41,470 nt of DNA. Source: a bacterium. GTDB taxonomy: Bacteria; UBP6; UBA1177. A model generated the notes under the pieces. It saw only the letters and a list, made by a program, of their open reading frames with translations, did no database searches and was not told where the DNA came from. This document shows, piece after piece, positions 7,457 through 14,888 of the stretch; within the stretch, counting starts at the first letter, position 1, and the number at the start of each line of letters is the position of its first letter. Location of the stretch: positions 1-41,470 of the forward strand of contig JAFYIZ010000014.1 in NCBI GenBank assembly GCA_017538365.1. Direction: 5' to 3'. The position numbers were made by a program, and so were the translations under genes.

Positions 7457-10400
7457 CTATTCGGCTTTGTCGCTGCATTTCTTTTTAGTCAGCTTCTCAT
7501 ACATCTTGAAAAGCTCGGCTACTACCTCAGATTCACCCATTTTCGGATTGAAGCCGTAAGCCTGCATTACAGCTTTGTCGTTTTCTTTGTGGGCTTTGCG
7601 GAGTTCAGGCGGCATAAAAGTCTCGTCGTACAAATCCGCAAGAGATGAATCGGGATATTTGGCTCTGGCATCAAGGATCGCCTGAGCGGTCTGCTCAATT
7701 TTGGCTTTCTGTGCATCTGTCGGATAGCACCACGGGAAATTGTTGTAAACCAAAGAAGCTGAATAGCGGTATCTGCTTTCAAGTCTGCCACAGACAGCCC
7801 GCATCCAGGCATTATGAACGCTGCTTGTCATAATTCCGAACTCGTAAAGCGTTACATCGGGTATAAGAAGAGTTGCATCACTTGCTATCACTTCACTGCT
7901 TGTAAATCCGATCGGAATATAAATACGATTTTCCGATGAAACTCGGGGAACCAAAAGGTAGTTTCCTTTTTCCGGTTGGCGGATTTCGCCGAAAAGCCAA
8001 GGCGTTTCCGCAAGTTTCCGCGTTGCTGCGCGGGCGCTTGATTCCCTTAATTTTCGAACAGCCCCGATTCTTTGAGCAACGAGCGGCATCCTGCGCAATT
8101 CAGCAGGAGTAGCATCAACAAGCCAGAGGCAGTAACGGATTTTGGAATTTATAAATTCATCAGCACCCAAGAATCGATGTATATATTTTTGAGAAGCAGG
8201 ATCATTTTTAACAAAATCATCGTATTCATCCGCTTCAATAATGAGATTCTGTCCGTCATTCGGCATACTTCCGAAAACCATTTCCGGCACTTCACAAAGC
8301 GGCTTTTTCCGGTTTTCAATAAACAACTCAGGCAAATCCATCAGATATCCATTTATGTTTTTTGCCTCTATTTTCTCATGCTCATTCTCAAAAATTATTT
8401 TCGGTTTTGTATTTTCAGCAACACTGAATCCGATTATCACGCAGTGAACAGTCGCCATATTTTTCTTATCAGTTGTTTCATTCGCCCATTTGAATGTCCG
8501 CCATGCAAAATCAAAATGAAGCCCTTCGGCAAAAAGAGGCTTCCACAAATTTGCGACAGATGCTCCCTGCGTAACGGAGTTCGTCGAAACAAACGCGCAA
8601 CGGGTATTTGTGCCTTTTATCAAATCAAACGCTTTTTTATACCAGCAGCAGACATAATCGAGATCTCCCGCTCCGTGCCAATCCCTGCCGAAAGTAAAAA
8701 TCAGATCTTCCTTCTGGCGTTTTTCCATAAATCTTGCACCGACAAACGGCGGATTTCCGATAATGTAGTCGTAATTCACGAACTTTTTAGCATCTTTTTC
8801 AGGGAATTTCCTTTCGGTGATTTCAGGAGTTACGACATTCAATTCCGTATAATGAGCATTGTATGGAACTTCAGGTTCATGTACACTGTGCGTTCCAAAC
8901 TTTTCATCGATTTTATAGACATTCAGCCTGTCGGCAAAGACACAATCGTTCTTTGCTTCGTTTTCAAGCGTCAACCAGTCCATACGGAGAGCGTTGCCTT
9001 CAACAATAGTTGCACTTGTGGAAAGCGGCAGAAAATCAAGATTCTGTTCGACGATTTCTTCAGTTTCCTTCATCATCTGGCTTTCGGCAATCCAGAGCGC
9101 AGTTTTTGCGACAGTCACCGCGAAATCGTTGATTTCAATGCCGTAAAACTGCGAAATTTTCACTTTTATCGGTGAAAAATCCTCGCTTGAAAGAAGCATC
9201 TGAGAACCGTGAACAACTTTCAGGCATTCGTTTTCCAAGCGTCTCAGCGAAATATAAGTTTCCGTCAGAAAGTTTCCGCTCCCGCAGGCGGGATCAAGGA
9301 ATTTCAAGTTGGCGAGTTTATCGCGGAACTGCTCAAGACGATTTTTTGTTTTCGCCGTCATGTTGAACGAATGTGAAACATCTCTTTGAGATTCAACGCT
9401 CAGCTCAGAATGCCGCGTTCCGACAATTTTCGCAAATTCCGCTTTCAGATCATCCAGAAACAGCGGATCAATCACTTTGTGGATATTTTTAATCGAAGTG
9501 TAGTGCATCCCGCCTTTGCGCCGCGTTTCAGGATTCAAAGTCGATTCAAAAACAGCTCCGAAAATAGTCGGCGAAATTTCCGACCAGTCGAAAGGAGCAC
9601 AGTAATTTACAATGACATCAACTATTTCTTTGGTAAAATTAGGAATTTCTATGCTGCTGTCGGCAAAAAGCCCGCCGTTTACATAAGGAAAAGAGTTCAG
9701 CGTCAAGTCATATTTGTCACGGTTTTCCAATTTTGTATCCAGTGCCTTAAACAGCTTTATGATTCCGTCTCTCACATTAGGCAGGTTGAAGGATTTTATG
9801 TAGTCTTCAAAAGCTGTACGCGTCTCGAAAAGCCCTGCATCTTCGGCGTAAAGGCAGAAAACTATGCGGACGCACAGAATATTGAGACTGCGCAACTGTA
9901 AGTCAGACAGTTTGTCATCTTGAGCATAAGCGAAAGATCTCTCAGATTCTTCGCTTCGCTCAGAATGACGGCTAAGACGGGTTGGCGGAATATATTCTTT
10001 TATCAGCGCGTCATAGAGTTTGCCTACAAGCTCGCCCGCTTTGAGTGAGACCTGTTCTTCAGGCGAAATCGAAGTCTTTTTGGAATCAACCATAAACTGC
10101 AGGCATTCGAATTTATCCGGCAGATCCTCAAGCAGAACCTGAACCGGCTCATCGTGCGGCTTTTCCATGTCGTAGATCAGAAATTCACGGAAATTGCAGA
10201 CAACGATCCAGTCCGGACGCAGCGAATTCGGCATCTCGTCGGCATAACGCTTTGCCTGACGGTAAGGCGTGAGCATTGCGCCGTCTGACTGTTTAACCTC
10301 TTTACGAAGGTCTGTATCAACGCTTTTCTGCTCGATTAAAACCTTGGTTTCGGGAATATAGGCATCAATAAAACTCGTGTGCTTGAGCTGGACTTTCTTT

Positions 10401-10558
10401 TCAAACTCGATGCGCTCTGCAGGATTTTCCATCCCGAGAACTTTTTCTAAAAGTCCTATCCAGAAACGGGCAGTTTCCTGCCTTTCATCCCCTTTGTTTT
10501 TCCAGAAATCCGCAAATTCTTTAGCCGCTTTTCTGCGGTTTGTTGCCGCTTTAGCCAT
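7457..10558 (-). CDS. MmeI-like single-chain restriction-modification enzyme (Type IIL/IIG DNA methyltransferase)
   Basis: A 1033-residue protein combining nuclease, adenine methyltransferase and target recognition. Near the N-terminus 'FIDAYIPETKVLIEQKS' gives a PD-(D/E)XK-type signature, Asp65-X10-Glu76-Gln-Lys78, as in MmeI. A helical connector follows. The SAM-binding motif I 'FLDPACGSGNFL' is near residue 423 and the catalytic motif IV NPPF at 602-605, the gamma-class order expected for N6-adenine methylation. The C-terminal part (about 750-1000) has MmeI-type recognition-domain features such as 'SSVHNAWMRAVCGRLESRYRYS' read in pieces. No separate R, M or S gene is nearby, consistent with an all-in-one enzyme. 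Two in-frame repeat insertions (residues about 197-215 and 382-401) are described separately; both fall between recognised motifs, so the enzyme may be active. A GC-neutral flank and an isolated position fit horizontal transfer. Confidence 0.88.
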   Translation of the reverse strand: MAKAATNRRKAAKEFADFWKNKGDERQETARFWIGLLEKVLGMENPAERIEFEKKVQLKHTSFIDAYIPETKVLIEQKSVDTDLRKEVKQSDGAMLTPYRQAKRYADEMPNSLRPDWIVVCNFREFLIYDMEKPHDEPVQVLLEDLPDKFECLQFMVDSKKTSISPEEQVSLKAGELVGKLYDALIKEYIPPTRLSRHSERSEESERSFAYAQDDKLSDLQLRSLNILCVRIVFCLYAEDAGLFETRTAFEDYIKSFNLPNVRDGIIKLFKALDTKLENRDKYDLTLNSFPYVNGGLFADSSIEIPNFTKEIVDVIVNYCAPFDWSEISPTIFGAVFESTLNPETRRKGGMHYTSIKNIHKVIDPLFLDDLKAEFAKIVGTRHSELSVESQRDVSHSFNMTAKTKNRLEQFRDKLANLKFLDPACGSGNFLTETYISLRRLENECLKVVHGSQMLLSSEDFSPIKVKISQFYGIEINDFAVTVAKTALWIAESQMMKETEEIVEQNLDFLPLSTSATIVEGNALRMDWLTLENEAKNDCVFADRLNVYKIDEKFGTHSVHEPEVPYNAHYTELNVVTPEITERKFPEKDAKKFVNYDYIIGNPPFVGARFMEKRQKEDLIFTFGRDWHGAGDLDYVCCWYKKAFDLIKGTNTRCAFVSTNSVTQGASVANLWKPLFAEGLHFDFAWRTFKWANETTDKKNMATVHCVIIGFSVAENTKPKIIFENEHEKIEAKNINGYLMDLPELFIENRKKPLCEVPEMVFGSMPNDGQNLIIEADEYDDFVKNDPASQKYIHRFLGADEFINSKIRYCLWLVDATPAELRRMPLVAQRIGAVRKLRESSARAATRKLAETPWLFGEIRQPEKGNYLLVPRVSSENRIYIPIGFTSSEVIASDATLLIPDVTLYEFGIMTSSVHNAWMRAVCGRLESRYRYSASLVYNNFPWCYPTDAQKAKIEQTAQAILDARAKYPDSSLADLYDETFMPPELRKAHKENDKAVMQAYGFNPKMGESEVVAELFKMYEKLTKKKCSDKAE
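9357..9414. repeat. Mobile palindromic repeat inside the MmeI-like gene, copy 1
   Basis: The stretch begins GTCATGTTGAACGAATGTG and ends GCTCAGAATGCC; its ends form an imperfect inverted repeat. Translated in the gene frame it reads RHSELSVESQRDVSHSFNMT (residues about 382-401), the kind of peptide known from small dispersed palindromic elements that insert into reading frames without stopping them. It lies just before methyltransferase motif I, in a likely linker. Confidence 0.65.
9914..9969. repeat. Mobile palindromic repeat inside the MmeI-like gene, copy 2
   Basis: A 56-bp unit with left end GTCATCTTGAGC and right end GCTCAGAATGAC, inverted repeats differing at two positions. In frame it encodes RHSERSEESERSFAYAQDD (residues about 197-215). 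This peptide is widely seen as an inserted repeat in unrelated bacterial proteins. It lies in the helical connector between nuclease and methyltransferase and keeps the frame open. It belongs to the same general class as the copy at 9357-9414 but is a different subtype. Confidence 0.75.
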
Positions 10559-10591
10559 ATTTTGCTCCGCTAATCACAATTAAAGCGCAAA

Positions 10592-10620
10592 ATTATATCA
10601 GATAGAAAAACCGAAAACAA
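10592..10620 (-). promoter_or_regulatory. Promoter for the MmeI-like gene
   Basis: On the minus strand TTGTTT (10620-10615), a 17-base spacer and a perfect TATAAT (10597-10592) lie 34 bases before the start codon at 10558. The -35 matches the consensus at three of six positions. Confidence 0.5.
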
Positions 10621-10696
10621 GTTTTAGATGAAATTTTATTTGTAAAACTTTTTTCCGGTGAGTTTTCATGCTGTTTTTTGCCGGATTTCATAATTT

Positions 10697-10724
10697 TTGC
10701 CGTAAAAAAGAAAATCGCTATAAT
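10697..10724 (+). promoter_or_regulatory. Promoter for ridA
   Basis: TTGCCG (10697-10702), a 16-base spacer and perfect TATAAT (10719-10724) precede the ridA start at 10767 by about 43 bases. Confidence 0.55.
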
Positions 10725-10766
10725 TCAGCGTTTTTTTGTGTTTATAATTGTTTTTTGGAGGGAAAA

Positions 10767-11144
10767 ATGAAAAAAATCATCAGTTCGCCGAACGCTCCGG
10801 CTGCGATCGGTCCTTACAGTCAGGCAGTGGAAGCAAACGGCACGGTCTATGTTTCGGGTCAGCTTCCGGTTGATGTCAAAACGGGAAAATTCGTTGAAGG
10901 CGGCATCAGAGAACAGACCGAGCAGTCGCTCAAAAATATCGGTGAAATACTCAAAGCTGCAGGTTGCGGCTATGAAAACGTCGTAAAAACCACGGTGTTC
11001 TTAAGTGATATGAACAATTTCAAGGATATGAACGAAGTTTACGCGAAATTCTTCACTTCCGAATGCCCCGCAAGAGCCGCTTTTCAGGTTGTGAAACTTC
11101 CGCTCGGCGCAATGGTCGAGATCGAGTGCGTTGCCGTCAAATAG
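10767..11144 (+). CDS. ridA: RidA/YjgF-family enamine/imine deaminase
   Basis: A 125-residue protein of standard RidA length. It should hydrolyse reactive 2-aminoacrylate and related imines released by PLP enzymes such as serine/threonine dehydratase. Family signatures are all present: '[15 protein letters not shown]' near the N-terminus, '[10 protein letters not shown]' and '[17 protein letters not shown]' in the middle, and '[21 protein letters not shown]' at the end, where the Arg of PAR-A binds the substrate carboxylate. The ATG at 10767 is preceded by GGAGGG with six bases; the frame extends upstream to 10668 but that part is unlike the family. The lipoprotein gene begins 10 bases later. 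Confidence 0.95.
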   Translation: MKKIISSPNAPAAIGPYSQAVEANGTVYVSGQLPVDVKTGKFVEGGIREQTEQSLKNIGEILKAAGCGYENVVKTTVFLSDMNNFKDMNEVYAKFFTSECPARAAFQVVKLPLGAMVEIECVAVK

Positions 11145-11154
11145 CGTGATGTGC

Positions 11155-11913
11155 ATGAAAAAATTATTTTTATCCTTTTTCGCCTTTTTTCTTCTGATTT
11201 CCTGTTCGACTCTTCCGCAGAAAACGGTGGACGAGAAGGGAAGTTACGTCTGGAAGCCTGAAAAATTCGAGCTTAATCCGCAGAATGCAGCGTTTTCGGC
11301 TGAAGGCGCCGTTACAATGTGGATTGATGTCGAGCAGTTCAAAGGCAAGTTTGAGGGCGACTATCAGATTCTTTCGTCAGACCCTGAAAAGTGGCGGATG
11401 ATAATAACCGGTCCTTTCAATATTTCGGTCGCAACTGTGATAATAAACGGTGAAACCGCGAACATTTTCCACGAAGGTGTTTGGGACAGCGGCCCGTGGA
11501 GCGAAATTTCGAAACAGCTTTTCAACGCATCGGTTGACGGTGACCTTTTTTCAGTGATGCTTGGCGGCAGATTCCGCTTCGAAGGGGAGTGTGCCGAACT
11601 CGGAAACGGTGATAAACTGTGCAGGAAAAACGGGATTTATTACAAAATTTTCAAAGATAAAGTTGTCGAAATCGCAAGCGGCGACCTTTACATCGTTTCC
11701 GAAAAGAAAACCAGAATGCCTGCCGGAAAAGGGAGAAGGAATAAAAACAGAACCGAAAACGCCGTTAAGAATGTTCAGCGTTGGATCGGAGTGAGCCGCG
11801 GAAAACCCGCTTTTGTCTTTGAAAACAAATACTTGGATGCTTCGGCAGAACTTCCCGAATCTCTTTTCGAAATGCCGAAATCGGACGAACCCGACATTTT
11901 TGACGAACTTTAA
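11155..11913 (+). CDS. Lipoprotein of unknown function, LolB/DUF4292-like pattern
   Basis: A 252-residue lipoprotein with signal MKKLFLSFFAFFLLISC and acylated Cys in 'LISC'. After it comes a region reading as successive beta strands ('SAEGAVTMWIDVEQFKGKF', 'WRMIITGPFNISVATVIING', 'GVWDSGPWSEIS'), which resembles the half-barrel lipid-binding fold of LolA/LolB and DUF4292 proteins; the resemblance is one of pattern only. The C-terminal third is basic ('KGRRNKNRTENAVKN') then acidic. The gene starts right after ridA without a strong ribosome-binding site, so coupling to ridA translation is likely. An ATG two codons earlier (11149) is an alternative start. A role in outer-membrane lipoprotein handling is possible but unproven. 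Confidence 0.6.
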   Translation: MKKLFLSFFAFFLLISCSTLPQKTVDEKGSYVWKPEKFELNPQNAAFSAEGAVTMWIDVEQFKGKFEGDYQILSSDPEKWRMIITGPFNISVATVIINGETANIFHEGVWDSGPWSEISKQLFNASVDGDLFSVMLGGRFRFEGECAELGNGDKLCRKNGIYYKIFKDKVVEIASGDLYIVSEKKTRMPAGKGRRNKNRTENAVKNVQRWIGVSRGKPAFVFENKYLDASAELPESLFEMPKSDEPDIFDEL

Positions 11914-11928
11914 TTCTCTATATTATCA

Positions 11929-11956
11929 TTGACTTATAATCCCGAAAATATATTAT
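11929..11956 (+). promoter_or_regulatory. Promoter upstream of the TPR gene
   Basis: TTGACT (11929-11934), a 16-base spacer and TATTAT (11951-11956) end 27 bases before the start at 11984. Both hexamers match the consensus at five of six positions. Confidence 0.55.
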
Positions 11957-11983
11957 ACCGCGTTTTTGTTGAGTTGAGGTTCT

Positions 11984-13021
11984 ATGGCATCGAAACTTTT
12001 CGGTAAAATAGTCGGCTTCTTAAAAAAAGATGTCGGAGAGATTTTTTCGGCAGAAACGCTGAAAAATCTCGGCAAACTCGCAAACACCGATGTCTCCGAC
12101 ATTATGAGTGACGCCAGGGCATCCAAACTTCTTTCCGAGATCGAAAAAAATCCCGACAAAGTTGAAAATTATATCCAGCTTGCAGAGCTTTACCGCTACA
12201 AAAACAAGATTGACAAGGCTGTGGATGTCTATCTCGGCATGGCACAGCGCGAACTGGACGCAAAACACCTCGATCTTGCTGCAAGTTATGTTAAAATGGG
12301 GCTTAATGTTGCGCCGGATAACGGTATTTTGAACAAATTCAGCGCCGATATCGATATCAGAAAAGGCAAATTTTCGGATGCCGCCGACAAATACCGCGCT
12401 GCTGTCAATTACTACATTAAAAAGAACGACAGAATGACAGCGATCTATCTTCTTCACACGATAAAGGAGATGAACAAGGCGACAGTGCGCGATCTTCTCA
12501 ATCTTTCAAGCATTCTGATACGCGAAAACATGACCGATGAGGCAGAAAAAATACTGATGTCAATCAGGGAAAGCCACAACAAAGGTGAAATCAGCAACGT
12601 CAGAGATCTTGAAGCGTGCCTGATGATGCTATATTCGATGAAAAAGGACGACGATGTTATTCTGGGTGAGCTGATCGAGGCGAGAATCGAAATGGGACAG
12701 TATGAAAGTGTCATGGTCCTTTTGAAAAAACTTATCGCCAAAGACCCCGAAAACGTCAACTTCCTCAAACGTCAGGCTTTTGTCTACAAACAGATGGGTG
12801 ACATCAATAACTGCGTGAAAATATTCAAAGTTATTGCCAATATATACACAAAGCAGAACAATCTTATCTATAGAAACATCTACTATCACAAAGTTCTGAA
12901 GTATGCTCCTGACGATGTCGAAGCGCTTGCCGTTCTGAGAATGGATGATCAAATCCGCGAAAAACTCGACAGCAAGATCGAAAATACAGATTCAAAAATC
13001 AAAATTTTCGACCGTCTGTAA
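11984..13021 (+). CDS. Cytosolic tetratricopeptide-repeat protein
   Basis: A 345-residue protein without signal peptide. Helix pairs with TPR spacing run through most of its length, for example 'NPDKVENYIQLAELYRYKNKIDKAVDVYLGMAQ' in pieces near residues 55-85, 'GKFSDAADKYRAAVNYYIKK' near 130, and 'MGDINNCVKIFKVIANIYTK' near 275. The N-terminal 50 residues (MASKLFGKIVGFLKKDVGEIF) are amphipathic and not TPR. Such proteins act as protein-binding scaffolds; no partner can be named. The start ATG has GAGG with five-base spacing and its own promoter. It is separated from the vWA gene by 101 bases, so it may be a single-gene unit. Confidence 0.75.
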   Translation: MASKLFGKIVGFLKKDVGEIFSAETLKNLGKLANTDVSDIMSDARASKLLSEIEKNPDKVENYIQLAELYRYKNKIDKAVDVYLGMAQRELDAKHLDLAASYVKMGLNVAPDNGILNKFSADIDIRKGKFSDAADKYRAAVNYYIKKNDRMTAIYLLHTIKEMNKATVRDLLNLSSILIRENMTDEAEKILMSIRESHNKGEISNVRDLEACLMMLYSMKKDDDVILGELIEARIEMGQYESVMVLLKKLIAKDPENVNFLKRQAFVYKQMGDINNCVKIFKVIANIYTKQNNLIYRNIYYHKVLKYAPDDVEALAVLRMDDQIREKLDSKIENTDSKIKIFDRL

Positions 13022-13122
13022 AAAAATCACTTTTTTTAAATTTTTTTCACTTTTGAGTCAGAAAAATCGGCACTTGGTGGAACTAAACAGATGTTATTAA
13101 CTTTCTTTGTCGAGGTCTTTCT

Positions 13123-14883
13123 ATGAAAAAGTCGGTGATTTCAATGCTTTTTGTTGTTTTGTTCCTTTTTATGGCTGCTTGTGACGGCGGTGCCACCAAA
13201 AATTCAATTGACGGAGAGATTGGTGAAAACGGCGATTATTCTGACACAGGCAGTTACAATGACAACTATGACACTACTGATTCTGAAGCCTATGAGCCTG
13301 GGTATGACAACGGCGATACCGGAGCTCCTTATGAACCGGGTGATCCTGCCGATACTGCTTATGAAGACTGGGAAAATGATGACAGCGAGATGTCGGGAGA
13401 CGATATGCCGACTGAACCCACTGAAGAACCCAAGCCGGGAGAACTCATTGAGAACGAATGGGTCGAAACAAAAACTGAAAACACTTCGACTTTCTCGATT
13501 GACGTCGATACGGCAAGTTACACGCTTATCAGAAACTACCTTATGAGCTACAATTACATGCCGCCGAAAGATCAGGTCAGAATTGAAGAGATGGTGAACT
13601 ATTTTGACTACGACTATCCGCAGCCGGAAGAGGGAAAACCGTTCTCGGTAACGATGGAAATGGCCGATTCGCCTTGGAGAAGCGACACCAAACTCGTTAT
13701 GTTCGGGCTTCAGGGAAAAGAACTTGAGCCGGACAAAGTTCCAGCGCACAATCTGGTTTTCCTTATTGATGTTTCCGGATCAATGTACGGTGACGACAGA
13801 CTCGGTCTTCTGCAGAAATCGTTCAAAAAACTCGTCGAAAAGCTCGACAAGGACGACAAAGTTTCGATCGTAACGTACGCAAGCGGTGTCAACACTCTCC
13901 TCGATTCGGTCAGCGGTGACAAAAAAGATGAGATAATCGCGGCGATAGACGATCTCGAAGCTGGCGGTTCGACTGCCGGTTCGGACGGTATACAGAGAGC
14001 TTACGCACTTGCCGAAAAGAATTACAGCAAAGACGCCAACAACAGGATAATCCTTGCTACCGACGGCGATTTCAATGTCGGAATTTATGATACGTCAGAG
14101 CTTGTTTCATACATCGAAGAAGAACGCAACAAAGGCATATATCTCACGATCCTCGGTTTCGGAATGGGCAACTATCAGGATGACAGAATGGAACAGCTTT
14201 CCAACGCGGGAAACGGAAACTACTTCTATGTCGATAACGAAAGAGAAGCTGACAAGATTTTCACCTACGACCTTATGGGAACGATGTTTACTATCGCGAA
14301 AGATGTAAAACTTCAGGTCGTTTTCAATCCTGCGAAAATCGCAAAATACCGCCTTATCGGTTACGAAAACCGCGTTATGGCGAACGAAGACTTCAACGAC
14401 GATACCAAAGATGCAGGTGAAATCGGCGCAGGTCACAGAGTTACGGCGTTCTACGAAGTATTTTTAACTGAAAAACCGGCGGAAACTCCTGAAACCGAGA
14501 CTGACGCTGAAGAAGGCGAAGAACCTGCTGAAACCGATCCGAATGAAGGCGAAGAGGAACCTGCGGCAGAGCCTGAAACCGAATTCGGTGAAGACGATTT
14601 CCTCGTTCTCAAGATGCGCTACAAAGAGCCGGATGCTGATGTCAGCAAATATATGGATACCGTCATGACTTCGGCGAATATCCTTGCTGAAATGAGCCAG
14701 AACATGGGATTTGCTTCGGCAGTAGCAGAGTTCGGAATGCTTCTCAGAGATTCTAAATTCAAGGCTGATTCGAGCTATGATTCAGTTTCGACCCGCGCAA
14801 AGGCGAATATCGGCAAAGATCCGTTCGGTTTCCGCGGCGAATTCCTCGAAATGGTCGACAGAGCTAAATCTCTTGACCACTAA
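13123..14883 (+). CDS. YfbK-like von Willebrand factor A domain lipoprotein
   Basis: A 586-residue exported lipoprotein. The signal MKKSVISMLFVVLFLFMAAC ends in a lipobox with Cys20, followed by an Asp/Tyr/Glu-rich linker (about 25-105). Then comes the domain found in front of vWA in YfbK proteins ('TFSIDVDTASYTLIRNYL', 'VRIEEMVNYFDYDYPQP'). The vWA domain begins 'NLVFLIDVSGSM' with a complete metal-ion site (Asp216-X-Ser218-X-Ser220), followed by 'GGSTAGSDGI' and 'ILATDGDFNVG'. A C-terminal YfbK-type region ends the protein, interrupted by a strongly acidic insert (about residues 450-490). It probably binds a protein ligand at the cell surface or periplasm. GAGG seven bases upstream supports the start. 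Its stop lies five bases from that of the convergent neighbour. Confidence 0.85.
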   Translation: MKKSVISMLFVVLFLFMAACDGGATKNSIDGEIGENGDYSDTGSYNDNYDTTDSEAYEPGYDNGDTGAPYEPGDPADTAYEDWENDDSEMSGDDMPTEPTEEPKPGELIENEWVETKTENTSTFSIDVDTASYTLIRNYLMSYNYMPPKDQVRIEEMVNYFDYDYPQPEEGKPFSVTMEMADSPWRSDTKLVMFGLQGKELEPDKVPAHNLVFLIDVSGSMYGDDRLGLLQKSFKKLVEKLDKDDKVSIVTYASGVNTLLDSVSGDKKDEIIAAIDDLEAGGSTAGSDGIQRAYALAEKNYSKDANNRIILATDGDFNVGIYDTSELVSYIEEERNKGIYLTILGFGMGNYQDDRMEQLSNAGNGNYFYVDNEREADKIFTYDLMGTMFTIAKDVKLQVVFNPAKIAKYRLIGYENRVMANEDFNDDTKDAGEIGAGHRVTAFYEVFLTEKPAETPETETDAEEGEEPAETDPNEGEEEPAAEPETEFGEDDFLVLKMRYKEPDADVSKYMDTVMTSANILAEMSQNMGFASAVAEFGMLLRDSKFKADSSYDSVSTRAKANIGKDPFGFRGEFLEMVDRAKSLDH

Positions 14884-14888
14884 TCAAA

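Noticed and set aside
8072-9175. Plus-strand open frame of 367 codons
   Set aside because: Lies entirely antisense to the MmeI-like enzyme whose motifs and length are convincing; the product is low-complexity Phe/Ile/Arg-rich.
10668-10766. N-terminal extension of RidA
   Set aside because: It spans the TATAAT promoter and codes for residues unlike any RidA; the ATG at 10767 has GGAGGG.
14884-14888. Terminator between the convergent vWA and amylase-desulfidase genes
   Set aside because: Only five bases separate the stops and no hairpin with a T-run is seen in either 3' end; the transcripts must overlap.
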